A stretch of DNA of 47,830 nucleotides from Bradyrhizobium oropedii (GCF_020889685.1 NZ_JACMYO010000050.1:1-47830), one strand, 5' to 3'. Counted from the first letter of the stretch, positions 34,141-44,085 are shown. A program made the numbers and translations. Notes: generated from the letters alone by a model not told the origin.

Positions 34141-37100
34141 CTACGTCAGATGGAAGGCATCGTGCCCCATCGCGACGTACACCATCGCATTCTCATGCAG
34201 CCAATCCGAACTGTTATGCGAGACGTCTGAAGCGAGTTGCGCAAGCTGCTCTGCATGCGAAGGACCATCGACGGAGATTGGCGGAGGGGCGTTGACTGCG
34301 GCGCCACCACCGCTGGGGAACACGAAGCCGTCGCCCTGCATCGATGCAACGACATGACCGGCCGCGGGAGACGGATCGGGCGTGAAGCTGACGCCGTGCG
34401 GGGAGCTGAAGTTGAAGCCAGGTGCATTGTCGGCTGACAGCAACGGCGTGAAGGCACCCGTCGTCGGGTCCACCTGGCCGAACCCCTTCAGGCTGCCGAC
34501 CGAGGCGTAGTAATCGTCGGTGTTCAGGCCGGTCGCGTGAAACGAGTAGACCTTGTCGGTGGCCGTATCGGTCAACGTGAACGTACCTGACGTGGCACCG
34601 GCTTTGATGACATCGTCAAGGCCCGCCTTGGCGCCGACGCCTGCAATCGGCGTGAACGACACCGATTGGTGGGTCGTACCGGGGTTCTTGATATCGATGA
34701 TGGTCCCGTCGTCGCCGCTCGACAGCAACAGGTCGCCATTCGGCGCGAGTTTCAGCGAGTCTGGATCGTTCTGTGGCACCACCTCCATCTTGCCGGTCAC
34801 GGTGTCCAGCCCGGTGGCGCCAAATTCGAGGATGGGCTTGGTGGTCAGCGTGCCCGACGGATGATCGCCGTTGTCGAGCTGGACCACGGTGGCGTCGCCG
34901 GGATTGACCGGGTTGGTGTAGCTCAGGAACACCTTGTCGCCCTTGAACACCACATCGTCATAGCCGCGGCTCGCACTCGAATCGGCGTAGCTGAGCGGCG
35001 CGGAGACGGCATGCGTCTCCGGATTGATCAGCGTCAGGGTGGGATTGCCGTCCTGGTTCTGCAGCGCCCAGATATCGCCGGTCGTGGGATTGTATTTCAG
35101 GCCATCGACCGATCCCGCGATCGAATATGTATATTCTACACTGCCATGTTTGTCGTATTGCACGATTGTGCTCGAGCCTCCGGCGCCAGTCGAATCTGCG
35201 CCGTTGCCATATTCGACAAAGGTCGAGCCGTGTGCGGTCGTGACGGAATCAGGCTGGGTCGAACCGTCGGCCGGGGCATGGAAGGTCTTGACCGTGCCGA
35301 TCTCAGGAAATGGCGCCGCGTTCTTGTCGGGAACGAACACAACGCCGTGCGGCGAACCGAAGCTGAAGCCCGGGGCATTCTCGCTTGACACCAGCGAGGT
35401 GAAGATACCGGTGTTCTCGTCGACTTGGCCGAACGCCCCGAGCGAGCCGACCGAGGCATAGTAGTCGTTGGGATTGAGGCCGCTGGCGTGCACCGCCAAG
35501 ACGTGGCCGTCCTTTGCGTCCGAAATGTAGAACGTTCCCGACGTCGCGGTCGGCTTGATCACGTCATCCAGGCCGGCGTTCCCGACCGAACTGGCGGGAA
35601 TGCCCTGGATCGGGGTGAAGGCGATGGCCTGACTGGAGGTCCCCGGATTCTGGATATCGATGATCGCGCCGTCGGCGTTGCTCGAGAAGATCAGATCGCC
35701 GTTGGCGGCAAGCTTCAGCGAATCCGGATCGCTCTGCGGTACCGCCTCCATCTTGCCCGTCACGGTGTCGTAGCCGATGGCGCCGTCGAGCAGCACGGGG
35801 GCGGTGGTGAGCAGGTCGCCAGGCTCCGGGTTGGTGCCGTTCAGCAGCTTCACGATAGTCGGATCGCCGTTGCCGGTCGGATTCGTGTAGCTGAGGAACA
35901 CCTCGTTGCCCTTGAACACGACGTCGTCATAGCCGCGCGAGGCCGACGGGTTGGCGTAGTTGAAATGCGCTGTGACCGTTTGCGTGTTGGGATCGATCAG
36001 AGACAGCGACGAGTGCCCGTCCTGGTTTTGCAGCGCCCAGACCATTCCGGTCTCGGGGTTGTACTTCAGCCCATCGACCGATCCCGCGATCGAGTAGGCA
36101 TGCACGAAGTGTCCCGCGCGGTCGTACTGGATGATCGTGCTGTTGCCCGGCACGACGCCCGTCGAGTCGACGCCGTTGCCGTATTCCACGAACACGTACT
36201 TGTTTGCGAGGGTGATCGAATCCAGTCCGGTCACCCCATTCGGGTGAGCGGCAAATGTCTTGACCGAATCGACATGAGCCATCGGCGGGGCATTCTTGTC
36301 GGGAACGAAGGTCAGGCCGTGCGCGGCGGCAAAGTTCGCGCCTGTCACGAGCGGCGTGAAGACGCCGGTGGTCGGATCGACCTGGCCGAAACCGCCGAGG
36401 CTCGCAACCGAGGCGTAGTAGTCGTTGGTGTTGAGGCCGCTCGCGTGGAACGAGTAGACGTCCCCCGATTTCGTATCGGTCAGGTAGAACGTGCCCGCGG
36501 TCGCACCGGGCTTGATCACGTCATCGAGGCCGGCTTTGCCGACGGAGCCGGCAGGGATTCCCTTGATTGTCGTGAACGCGATCGCTTGGCTGCTGGTCCC
36601 GGGATGCTGAACATCGATGATGGTGCCGTCGGCACCGTCAGTGAAGATCAGGTCGCCATTGGGCGCGAGCTTGAGCGAATCCGGATCGGATTGCGGCACG
36701 ACTTCGGTCGCGCCGGTGACCGTGTTGAAGCCCGTGGCACCGTCGGCGAGGATTGTCGCCGTCAGCAATGTCCCGCTCGGATGGTCGCCATTGAGCAGTT
36801 CGACAAGCGTCGGATCGCCGCTGCCGTTCGGATTGGTGTAGCTCAGGAACACCTTGTCGCCCTTGAACACGACGTCGTCATAGCCGCGCGTTGCGGATGG
36901 ATTGGCAAAGCTCAACGGGCCGGTCACCTTGTGGGTGAGGGGATCGATCAGGGTGAGCGTGGAGTTTCCATCCTGGTTCTGCAGCGCCCAGATCTCGCCG
37001 GTGTACGGGTTGTATTTCAAGCCATCGACGGAACCTGCGATCGCATAGCTGTGCTCGACGCTGCCGTTCTTGTTGTACTGTACGATTGTGCTCGAGCCAC

Positions 37101-37233
37101 CGGCACCGGTCGAGTCTGCGCCATTGCCGTATTCGACGAAGATCGTCCCGTTCGCTGTCGTGATGGAATCCGGAGCCGTCGCGCCAATCGTCGTCCCCGA
37201 CGCGAACGTCTTCATCCCGCTGATCGTGACCAT
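34141..37233 (-). CDS. Large protein of three ~320-residue tandem repeats, likely secreted
   Basis: A 1030-residue protein without a signal peptide. It consists of three homologous repeats (about 7-321, 322-645, 646-958) and a ~70-residue tail. Each repeat starts with -KTF, then FVEYGNG-DSTG, SIAGSVDGLKYNP-TG, WALQNQDG, GYDDVVFKG, SYTNP, DPDSLKLA-NGDL, GLDDVIK and NDYYASV-SLG-FGQVD. The pattern of short strands and Asp-Gly turns suggests beta-propellers. I see no cysteine in the whole protein, and the composition is acidic and Gly/Asp-rich, features of proteins exported by type I systems. GGAGG 6 nt before ATG 37233 sets the start. Related to SMP-30/esterase-like propellers at best; function unknown. 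Confidence 0.8.
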   Translation of the reverse strand: MVTISGMKTFASGTTIGATAPDSITTANGTIFVEYGNGADSTGAGGSSTIVQYNKNGSVEHSYAIAGSVDGLKYNPYTGEIWALQNQDGNSTLTLIDPLTHKVTGPLSFANPSATRGYDDVVFKGDKVFLSYTNPNGSGDPTLVELLNGDHPSGTLLTATILADGATGFNTVTGATEVVPQSDPDSLKLAPNGDLIFTDGADGTIIDVQHPGTSSQAIAFTTIKGIPAGSVGKAGLDDVIKPGATAGTFYLTDTKSGDVYSFHASGLNTNDYYASVASLGGFGQVDPTTGVFTPLVTGANFAAAHGLTFVPDKNAPPMAHVDSVKTFAAHPNGVTGLDSITLANKYVFVEYGNGVDSTGVVPGNSTIIQYDRAGHFVHAYSIAGSVDGLKYNPETGMVWALQNQDGHSSLSLIDPNTQTVTAHFNYANPSASRGYDDVVFKGNEVFLSYTNPTGNGDPTIVKLLNGTNPEPGDLLTTAPVLLDGAIGYDTVTGKMEAVPQSDPDSLKLAANGDLIFSSNADGAIIDIQNPGTSSQAIAFTPIQGIPASSVGNAGLDDVIKPTATSGTFYISDAKDGHVLAVHASGLNPNDYYASVGSLGAFGQVDENTGIFTSLVSSENAPGFSFGSPHGVVFVPDKNAAPFPEIGTVKTFHAPADGSTQPDSVTTAHGSTFVEYGNGADSTGAGGSSTIVQYDKHGSVEYTYSIAGSVDGLKYNPTTGDIWALQNQDGNPTLTLINPETHAVSAPLSYADSSASRGYDDVVFKGDKVFLSYTNPVNPGDATVVQLDNGDHPSGTLTTKPILEFGATGLDTVTGKMEVVPQNDPDSLKLAPNGDLLLSSGDDGTIIDIKNPGTTHQSVSFTPIAGVGAKAGLDDVIKAGATSGTFTLTDTATDKVYSFHATGLNTDDYYASVGSLKGFGQVDPTTGAFTPLLSADNAPGFNFSSPHGVSFTPDPSPAAGHVVASMQGDGFVFPSGGGAAVNAPPPISVDGPSHAEQLAQLASDVSHNSSDWLHENAMVYVAMGHDAFHLT

Positions 37234-37584
37234 GTCGATCCTCCATGTGTTTGCAATCTTTGGAAACAGGAGGAAACGCTGGGTGGACGACGCCTGTGTG
37301 ACGATTGGCCGCGCGAATTTTTCCAACGATGGTGGAACCTTTTCGCGATTGCGAGTCGTCCCGATGGCTCAAGCGCTTTCGCGCGTGTTCCGCGCGCATC
37401 ACGAAAGTGTTGCTGCGAAATCAGCACGGCAAGAGACGCTGGTCTCGGCCGCCGCGATGGTCGTGCTCGGCTGCATCTGAGCGAGAATCCTGAAGCTGCG
37501 GCGTCCGGCCGATGCCGACGCGCGGCCAGACGTCGAGCCCTGGCGATCCCTCAGGTCATCTCGGCCCGCTCATTTCCGCAACGG
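37234..37584. other. Intergenic region holding a partial copy of the MFS gene 3' end
   Basis: The 351 bp upstream of the repeat protein contain no intact gene. The segment next to the ATG is presumably its promoter. Positions 37428-37523 are a degraded duplicate of the MFS gene end, listed separately. Confidence 0.5.
37428..37523 (+). pseudogene. Degraded partial duplicate of the MFS transporter 3' end
   Basis: This segment aligns with 33981-34080 inside the MFS gene. Shared blocks are GGCAAGA, ACGCTGGTCTCGGC-GCCGC, GATGGTCGTGCTCGG, ATCTG-GCGAGA-TCCT and GCCGACGCGC, with two small deletions between them. Translation gives TLVSAA-AMVVLGCI and then a stop, against TLVSAAAVMVVLGFI in the intact gene. 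The repeat-protein gene lies exactly between the two copies. Confidence 0.7.
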
Positions 37585-37881
37585 CTATTTCAAAGATAAG
37601 ATGATCGGACCCGCAACCGGATCGGTCACGCCGAGACCGTTGCCGAGGTCTTCGAGCGTGTCGCGAAAAGAATTTAGAATGGAAATCATAGCTGGCCGAG
37701 CCTCGATGCACGCGTCCTTATCTTGCCACTCGGCGATAATGCAGTAGGAGCGGTCACCGGTTTTGATGATGTTGGCATGCAATAAACCCGGCCAAGTTGC
37801 TCCAATTGTCTTGTGAGCGTCCAAGAACTCTTGATCGCGCCCCGGCTTCACTCGAAAACGCACAGCATTGAAAGCGGTCAC
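37585..37881 (-). CDS. Antibiotic biosynthesis monooxygenase (ABM) domain protein
   Basis: A 98-residue dimeric alpha-beta barrel protein: FNAVRFRVKPGRDQEFLDAHK, GLLHANIIKTGDRSYCIIAEWQDKDACIEARPAMI, then a terminal helix. The layout matches ABM/quinol monooxygenase folds, which bind small aromatic or heme ligands. The GTG start at 37881 has AGGAG upstream. Composition is less GC-rich than the neighbouring genes. The actual substrate is unknown. It is not clearly in an operon, although the DUF1059 gene lies upstream on the same strand. Confidence 0.75.
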   Translation of the reverse strand: MTAFNAVRFRVKPGRDQEFLDAHKTIGATWPGLLHANIIKTGDRSYCIIAEWQDKDACIEARPAMISILNSFRDTLEDLGNGLGVTDPVAGPIILSLK

Positions 37882-37995
37882 CGTCTTCTCCTAAAGCACT
37901 GAGACGCTAGAGGAAGCGCGCTTACGTGGGTCGCGCAAGTTGAAAGCGCATGCATTCAATTCCGCTTCGTGGCGGTCACAGGCCCATTGGCCTGC

Positions 37996-38178
37996 CTACT
38001 GGGTCTTTATCATCTTCGCCAGTTCATGGCGCAATTCCGGGCTATCGTGATGGCCATGCACCGCGACAGCGTGTTGTACCGCCGCTTCCAGAAGTTCCTT
38101 TTGAGTATCAGCTGAAATCGCGATCGTGCAGTTCATTTCACTTGGGTAATCTCGGCAATCCAAAAACATTCTACCCAA
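37996..38178 (-). CDS. DUF1059 domain protein
   Basis: A 60-residue protein of the DUF1059 type. It opens with MFLDCRDYPSEMNCTIAISA, with the C-x8-C pair typical of the family, then DTQKELLEAAVQHAVAVHGH and a short C-terminal helix. The function of the family is unknown; the cysteines and AVHGHHDS histidines suggest metal binding. GGAGG 5 nt before TTG 38178 supports that start; ATG 38169 is the alternative. Relatively AT-rich sequence. Confidence 0.7.
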   Translation of the reverse strand: MGRMFLDCRDYPSEMNCTIAISADTQKELLEAAVQHAVAVHGHHDSPELRHELAKMIKTQ

Positions 38179-38437
38179 ATCTGCCTCCGTCAATACGAGT
38201 ATACTATTCGCCGTGCTGAACTACTCCCACTCACGATAATGCCCGCGTCTGCTCACTATGCCTGATTTATTCAAATGATGGCTCATGGCCGGCCAGCTTA
38301 CGCGCCGCCTATAACGAGCGTGTCATTCGCCTTCGATCGTGGTCGCTTCGGCCACATTGGCGCAGCCATTATCGGAGCAGCCATTATCGAACATATCACA
38401 CATCGAAGGGAGCGCCACGTCAGTTCCTGGACCCAAG

Positions 38438-38455
38438 GCCGACATGCATGTCGGC
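38438..38455. repeat. Perfect 18-bp palindrome
   Basis: GCCGACATGCATGTCGGC is its own reverse complement. It lies about 50 bp from the duplicated queF end and is not near a gene start. It could be a protein site, a terminator stem without loop, or a recombination target. Confidence 0.4.
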
Positions 38456-38506
38456 TTCTGCGCCGGTTTCCGAGGATCAGCAGACGTGGCGAACTGACGG
38501 GGGCCC

Positions 38507-38578
38507 GACCTAGCCCCGCCCGCGATAAGTTGCGACGCCCTGATCGGGAACCCAGAGTCCCTTCGGCAGCCGGCGGGT
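38507..38578 (-). repeat. Partial duplicate of the queF 3' end
   Basis: About 72 bp match 38977-39048 (offset 470 bp, same orientation) with only a handful of mismatches. They span the last ~22 codons of queF, its stop codon and 3 bp beyond. The block GACCTAGCCCCGCCCGCGAT is identical in both. The small gene 38612-38926 lies between the copies. Confidence 0.75.
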
Positions 38579-38611
38579 CAAGTTGCGTGCGCGAGCCGAG
38601 TTTGAATTTCG

Positions 38612-38926
38612 TTATGGCCGAGCTTGGAATGGCGGCCCCAGACGCCTGCAAAAATCCACTACACCGGACGCTAGAATTTCGTCCGCCTGCTTTGAATGAT
38701 CCCACAATCGCACCGAGCCATCACAATGGCGAAGGATGAAGTTGCCATCGAGGTCTGCGCCAATAATCGAGACATCTTTCCCCCGCCACCACGGCGCCCT
38801 GAGAGGACGCCAATCATCACCGCGGATCAGGAAGGCAATCTTAAGTTCCCTGTCTGAGCTAATGGCAAAGGTCTTTTGCCGACCATCAGATCGGACCCGT
38901 TCAATCGCCTCGTTATCTCGCGTCAT
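38612..38926 (-). CDS. Small hypothetical protein, SUKH/SMI1-like C-terminal resemblance
   Basis: A 104-residue soluble protein. The section VSIIGADLDGNFILRHCDGS followed by VRLWDHSKQADEILASGVVDF resembles the C-terminal part of SMI1/KNR4 (SUKH) proteins, where a D-GN----H-dG-V-lWDH core occurs; many bacterial SUKH proteins are toxin-immunity factors. At about 100 residues it is shorter than a typical SUKH domain. An AGGA site precedes the ATG. Lower GC than queF next door. It sits between two copies of the queF 3' end, which suggests insertion. The family assignment is tentative. Confidence 0.5.
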   Translation of the reverse strand: MTRDNEAIERVRSDGRQKTFAISSDRELKIAFLIRGDDWRPLRAPWWRGKDVSIIGADLDGNFILRHCDGSVRLWDHSKQADEILASGVVDFCRRLGPPFQARP

Positions 38927-38979
38927 AGAGTGGTCCTATTAGCAAGGCCGCTTCGCGTCGCGAATCTTGGCTGCCTGAC

Positions 38980-39456
38980 CTAGCCCCGCCCGCGATACGT
39001 CGCGACGCCCTGATCGGGAACCCAGACCCCCTTCGGCAGCCGGCCGGTCTGGAAGAACACATCGATCGGGATGCCGCCGCGCGGATACCAGTAGCCGCCG
39101 ATGCGCAGCCATTTCGGCTTGATCTCGTCTGATATCCGCTTGCCGATCATGACCGTGCAGTCCTCATGGAAGGCGCCATGGTTGCGGAAGCTCGCGGCGA
39201 ACAGTTTCAGCGATTTGGATTCCAGGAGCCAGCGGCCCGGCACATAGTCGATCACCAGATGCGCGAAATCCGGTTGGCCCGTCACCGGGCAGATTGAGGT
39301 GAATTCCGGCACCGTGAAGCGGACCAGATAATCGGTACCAGCCTGCGGATTGGGCACGCGGTCGAGCTGCGCCTTTTCCGGCGTGTCGGGCCATTCCACC
39401 GCACGGCCGAGTTGCAGGCCGGGGGAGGTCGTTGATTTGCTGGATTTCTTTGCCAT
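38980..39456 (-). CDS. queF: NADPH-dependent 7-cyano-7-deazaguanine reductase QueF
   Basis: A 158-residue unimodular QueF that reduces preQ0 to preQ1 in queuosine synthesis. The catalytic Cys56 and Asp63 lie in [13 protein letters not shown], the NADPH motif is [21 protein letters not shown], and [16 protein letters not shown] near the C-terminus is typical. Length is normal for the short (type I) form. The gene is complete; the partial copy of its end lies 470 bp further on. Confidence 0.95.
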   Translation of the reverse strand: MAKKSSKSTTSPGLQLGRAVEWPDTPEKAQLDRVPNPQAGTDYLVRFTVPEFTSICPVTGQPDFAHLVIDYVPGRWLLESKSLKLFAASFRNHGAFHEDCTVMIGKRISDEIKPKWLRIGGYWYPRGGIPIDVFFQTGRLPKGVWVPDQGVATYRGRG

Positions 39457-39478
39457 TCGGGTCTCCGTGAGGTCTCAT

Positions 39479-39535
39479 AGAGCATGATCCGGAAAAGTGG
39501 AAACCGGTTTTCCTGCAAATCAACCCCATGCAAAG
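39479..39535. repeat. Rhizobial palindromic intergenic repeat with 15-mer copy 2
   Basis: AGAGCATGATCCGGAAAAG, then a short spacer and CCGGTTTTCC, is the start of a palindromic element common between genes of Bradyrhizobium and relatives. It runs into CAACCCCATGCAAAG (39521-39535), the 15-mer also found at 13920-13934. It lies between queF and the eno promoter region. Confidence 0.65.
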
Positions 39536-39625
39536 AACGGCAATGCGGGGGACCGTGACCCGGCCTTTTCCCCCTCGATGCATTGCGGTAGAAGCACCGC
39601 CATCCGCCCCCCTCACTGCCCATAA

Positions 39626-40918
<1,293 letters not shown>

Positions 40919-40965
40919 CGCCCCAACTGATCGGGACTGAACAAACGCAAAAAAGGGAGGTCGGG

Positions 40966-42105
40966 ATGAGCGACGGCAAGAGCGGTCTGCAACTGCGTTC
41001 GCTGCTCAAGAAGAATGGCGAGCTGGAATTGTCGCTGGTCAATGTCCCGACCCCCGAGCCCGGACCCGACGAGGTCGTGGTCCGGGTCGAGGCGACCCCG
41101 ATCAATCCGTCCGACCTCGGTCTCTTGGTCGGCCCGGCCGACATGTCGGCCGCAAAGGTCTCCGGCAGCAAGGACTTGCCTGTCGTGACCGCGCGCGTGC
41201 CGGACGCGGCGTTGGCCGGCATGGCCGCGCGGCTCGACGAGTCGATGCCGGTCGGCAATGAAGGTGCCGGCGTCGTGATCAGGACCGGTTCGTCGGACGC
41301 CGCGAAAGCGCTGATGGGCCGGACGGTCGCGATGATCGGTGGTGCGATGTATGCACAATACCGTACGTTGCGGGTCAACGAATGCCTGCCGCTGCCCGAG
41401 GGCATCACACCGGCGGAAGGCGCCTCCTGCTTCGTCAATCCGCTGACCGCGCTCGGCATGACCGAGACGATGCGGCGCGAGGGACACAAGGCGCTGGTGC
41501 ACACCGCGGCGGCGTCCAACCTCGGCCAGATGCTCAACAAGATCTGCCTCAAGGACGGCATCGGCCTCGTCAACATCGTGCGCAACGAGGAGCAGGCCGG
41601 CATCCTGCACAAGATCGGCGCCAGGCATGTCGTCGATTCCAGCGCGCCCGATTTCATGGACAAGCTGACCAACGCGCTGGTCGAGACGGGCGCGACCATT
41701 GCCTTCGATGCGATCGGCGGCGGCAAGCTCGCGGGCCAGATCCTGGTCGCGATGGAGACCGCGATCAACAAGACCGCCAAGGCCTATAGCCGTTACGGCT
41801 CGAATGTGCACAAGCAGGTCTACGTCTACGGCAGCCTCGACAACCGCTCGATCGAGCTGCCGCGCGGCTTCGGCATGGCGTGGGGCGTCGGCGGCTGGCT
41901 GCTGTTCCCGTTCCTGATGAAGATCGGTCCGGAGGCGGGCAACAAGCTGCGCCAGCGCGTAGTGGCCGAGTTGAAGACGACCTTCGCGAGCCACTACACC
42001 AAGGTGGTCTCGTTGCAGGAGACCTTGCAGCTCGACAACATCGCCGTCTACGGCAAGCGTGCGACCGGAGAAAAATTCCTGATCAACCCGAACAAGGGCG
42101 CGTAA
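40966..42105 (+). CDS. Zinc-binding dehydrogenase / NADPH:quinone oxidoreductase-like (MDR superfamily)
   Basis: A 379-residue medium-chain dehydrogenase/reductase. The N-terminal GroES-like domain (VVVRVEATPINPSDLGLL, VGNEGAGVV) is followed by a Rossmann domain (LVHTAAASNLGQML-NKI, IVRNEEQAGILHKIGARHVVDS). Structural zinc cysteines are absent, as in quinone reductases and crotonyl-type enzymes. GGGAGG precedes ATG 40966. It lies 47 bp downstream of eno on the same strand. NADPH-dependent reduction of an enone or quinone is likely; substrate unknown. Confidence 0.85.
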   Translation: MSDGKSGLQLRSLLKKNGELELSLVNVPTPEPGPDEVVVRVEATPINPSDLGLLVGPADMSAAKVSGSKDLPVVTARVPDAALAGMAARLDESMPVGNEGAGVVIRTGSSDAAKALMGRTVAMIGGAMYAQYRTLRVNECLPLPEGITPAEGASCFVNPLTALGMTETMRREGHKALVHTAAASNLGQMLNKICLKDGIGLVNIVRNEEQAGILHKIGARHVVDSSAPDFMDKLTNALVETGATIAFDAIGGGKLAGQILVAMETAINKTAKAYSRYGSNVHKQVYVYGSLDNRSIELPRGFGMAWGVGGWLLFPFLMKIGPEAGNKLRQRVVAELKTTFASHYTKVVSLQETLQLDNIAVYGKRATGEKFLINPNKGA

Positions 42106-42133
42106 CCGCGCGGCCACTTCGCTCGAAAGCGCT

Positions 42134-43249
42134 CTATTCGCGCTCGAATGCCAGCTTCCTGGAGCGCTTGTGACGCTCCAGGGCATGGCGGATCAGGACA
42201 TCCATCAGCTCGGATTGCGGCAGGCCGCTGGCCTCCCATAGCCGCGGATACATGCTGATGTTGGTGAAGCCGGGCAGGGTGTTCGCCTCATTGACGAACG
42301 CCTGCTCGCCATGGAGGAAGAAGTCGATCCGTGCCATGCCTTCGCAGCCGAGCACGCCGAACGTCTTGATCGCGAGCTCCCGGATGCGATCGGCGACGGC
42401 CGTGGGGACGTTCGCGGGCACCTGAAGCCGCGCGCCATCCGCATCGAGATATTTCGCGTCGTAGGAGTAGAAGCCGTGCTTGTCGGAGGGAACGATCTCT
42501 CCGAGCTGCGAGGCGCGGATGCGGCCTGCGGCATCCTCGAGCACGGAGCACTCGACCTCGCGGATCGGCGCGACGCAGCGCTCGATCAGGATTTTGGTGT
42601 CGAAGCGGAACGCCAATCTGCAACCGGCCTCGAACTCCTCTGCGGTGCGCGCCTTAGACACGCCGACCGACGATCCCATGTTGGCGGGCTTGACGAAGAC
42701 CTCCGGCGATCCGAGCGCGCCGACGGCGTCGTCATAGCTGATGGGTGCTGCGGTCGACATCGCGACAAAGGGGACGATCGGCAATCCTGCCTCGCGCATC
42801 AGCCGCTTGGCGACGTCCTTGTCCATTCCGGCCGCCGAGCCCATCACGCGCGAGCCGACATAAGCCACGTCGGACAGCTCCATCGCGCCCTGCACCGTGC
42901 CGTCCTCGCCGTTCGGGCCATGCAGGACCGGGAAGACGACATCGAACGCCGGCAATTCCGCTGGCGCCGCCGGCGGTCCCTGAAGCACCACGACGCGGCC
43001 CTGCCCGCCAGGCAGCAAAGCGAGTTGCGGTGCCTGGTCCGGAATGATCAGCGCGCCGCTGCCGGTGCCGGCGCCGTTTCCCGCATCGGTGACAACCCAG
43101 CGGCCGTCGCGGGTGACGCCGATCGCCGTGGCGTCATAGCGATCCGGGTCGAGCGAGCGAAGCACATTGGCGGCCGACGCCCGCGAGACGTCATGTTCGG
43201 CCGATCGCCCGCCGAACAGGATTGCAATCCGGATCTTGCGCTCTGCCAT
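42134..43249 (-). CDS. ddl: D-alanine-D-alanine ligase family protein
   Basis: A 371-residue ATP-grasp ligase of the Ddl family: IAILFGGRSAEHDVSRASAANVL, VFPVLHGPNGEDGTVQG, KPANMGSSVGVSK, CSVLEDA with the E-x-x-C-S-V strand, MARIDFFL and NEANTLPGFTNISMYPRLW. It joins two D-alanines for peptidoglycan, like VanA/DdlA rather than the ftsQAZ-linked DdlB (longer, about 370 residues). ATG 43249 (MAERKIRIAILFGG) is preferred over the longer frame. It is isolated on the minus strand and may be a second Ddl copy. Confidence 0.92.
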   Translation of the reverse strand: MAERKIRIAILFGGRSAEHDVSRASAANVLRSLDPDRYDATAIGVTRDGRWVVTDAGNGAGTGSGALIIPDQAPQLALLPGGQGRVVVLQGPPAAPAELPAFDVVFPVLHGPNGEDGTVQGAMELSDVAYVGSRVMGSAAGMDKDVAKRLMREAGLPIVPFVAMSTAAPISYDDAVGALGSPEVFVKPANMGSSVGVSKARTAEEFEAGCRLAFRFDTKILIERCVAPIREVECSVLEDAAGRIRASQLGEIVPSDKHGFYSYDAKYLDADGARLQVPANVPTAVADRIRELAIKTFGVLGCEGMARIDFFLHGEQAFVNEANTLPGFTNISMYPRLWEASGLPQSELMDVLIRHALERHKRSRKLAFERE

Positions 43250-43533
43250 CAGCTGCTCTTCGGTCGGCTCGATGCTGCGTGGAATCGGTGCAGTATGTTT
43301 CGAGGAACGTGTCGACAATTTGCCGCCGGTAGCGCCCGACGCAGCTTTCGGGCGGAATGGCGTTCTCCCCGCGGCGAGCTGACAGCGCCTGAGCAGTGGG
43401 CCTCAGGGCCGTTCGTCCAAAATTCGCGAACGCTGCGTTTCCGGAATTAGACGTTCCATGCACTTGCATCTTTCTTGGCGTGCCGGTAGGTGAAGTGCAC
43501 CAGTCTTACGCGCAACCCGAGGGGAATTTTGCA

Positions 43534-44085
43534 ATGGCCTATAACATCGTCACCATTGTCGGCAGCATCCGCAAGCAGAGCTTCTCGCTCAAGATCGCCA
43601 ATGCGCTGGCCAAGCTCGCGCCGGCCTCGCTGAAGCTCGATGTGACGACCCTCGAGGGCATTTCCTTCTTCAACCAGGACCTCGAGGCGGCGCCGCCGGC
43701 GGACTGGCTGGCCTTTCGCGAGAAGCTGCAGAAGTCGAACGGCGTGCTGTTCGTGACCCCCGAATACAACCGCTCGGTTCCGGGCGTGCTGAAGAACGCG
43801 ATCGACGTCGCCTCGCGGCCCTATGGCAAGAGTTCATTCATCGGCAAGCCGGTCGGCATCATCTCCAACTCGCCGGGTCCGCTCGGCGGCGTCAGCGCGG
43901 CGAAGCACCTGCAGAACATCCTGCCGGGCATTTCCGGCCCGATCCTCGGTCAGCCGGAAACCTATCTCAACGGCGTCGGCGATGCCTTCGACGACAAGGG
44001 CGAACTGACCAAGGAAGCGCTCAAGACGGTGTTGCAGCAGTACCTCGCCGCCTTCGCCGCCTTCGTCGAAAAGCAGAACGGCTGA
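43534..44085 (+). CDS. NAD(P)H-dependent FMN reductase
   Basis: A 183-residue flavodoxin-like reductase. The FMN loop is VGSIRKQSFSLKIANAL, followed by VTPEYNRSVPGVLKNAIDVASRP (the highly conserved substrate/FMN segment) and ISNSPGPLGGVSA. Related proteins include chromate and azo reductases (ChrR/YieF type) and quinone reductases; activity is broad. GAGGGG lies ahead of ATG 43534. A strong terminator follows at 44092-44119, so it is a single-gene unit. Confidence 0.9.
   Translation: MAYNIVTIVGSIRKQSFSLKIANALAKLAPASLKLDVTTLEGISFFNQDLEAAPPADWLAFREKLQKSNGVLFVTPEYNRSVPGVLKNAIDVASRPYGKSSFIGKPVGIISNSPGPLGGVSAAKHLQNILPGISGPILGQPETYLNGVGDAFDDKGELTKEALKTVLQQYLAAFAAFVEKQNG

Larger units (their letters stand above)
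38179..38611. other. Accessory intergenic stretch with palindrome and queF 3' copy
   Basis: No intact gene is convincing. A plus-strand frame from 38275 has a glycine/alanine/isoleucine-rich patch (HIGAAIIGAAIIEHI) but no ribosome site or family. The stretch holds an 18-bp palindrome at 38438-38455 and a duplicate of the queF end at 38507-38578. Confidence 0.4.

Noticed and set aside
34141..37233. Possible CRISPR or tandem DNA repeat array
   Set aside because: The repetition has a period near 970 bp and encodes three protein repeats in one open frame; there are no short spaced repeats.
35425..37599. A 724-codon plus-strand open frame
   Set aside because: Antisense to the triplicated protein; its own repeats merely mirror that gene's repeats.
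38275..38500. Plus-strand frame with an Ile/Ala/Gly-rich patch
   Set aside because: No ribosome site, no family and it runs into the duplicated queF end antisense; not enough to call a gene.
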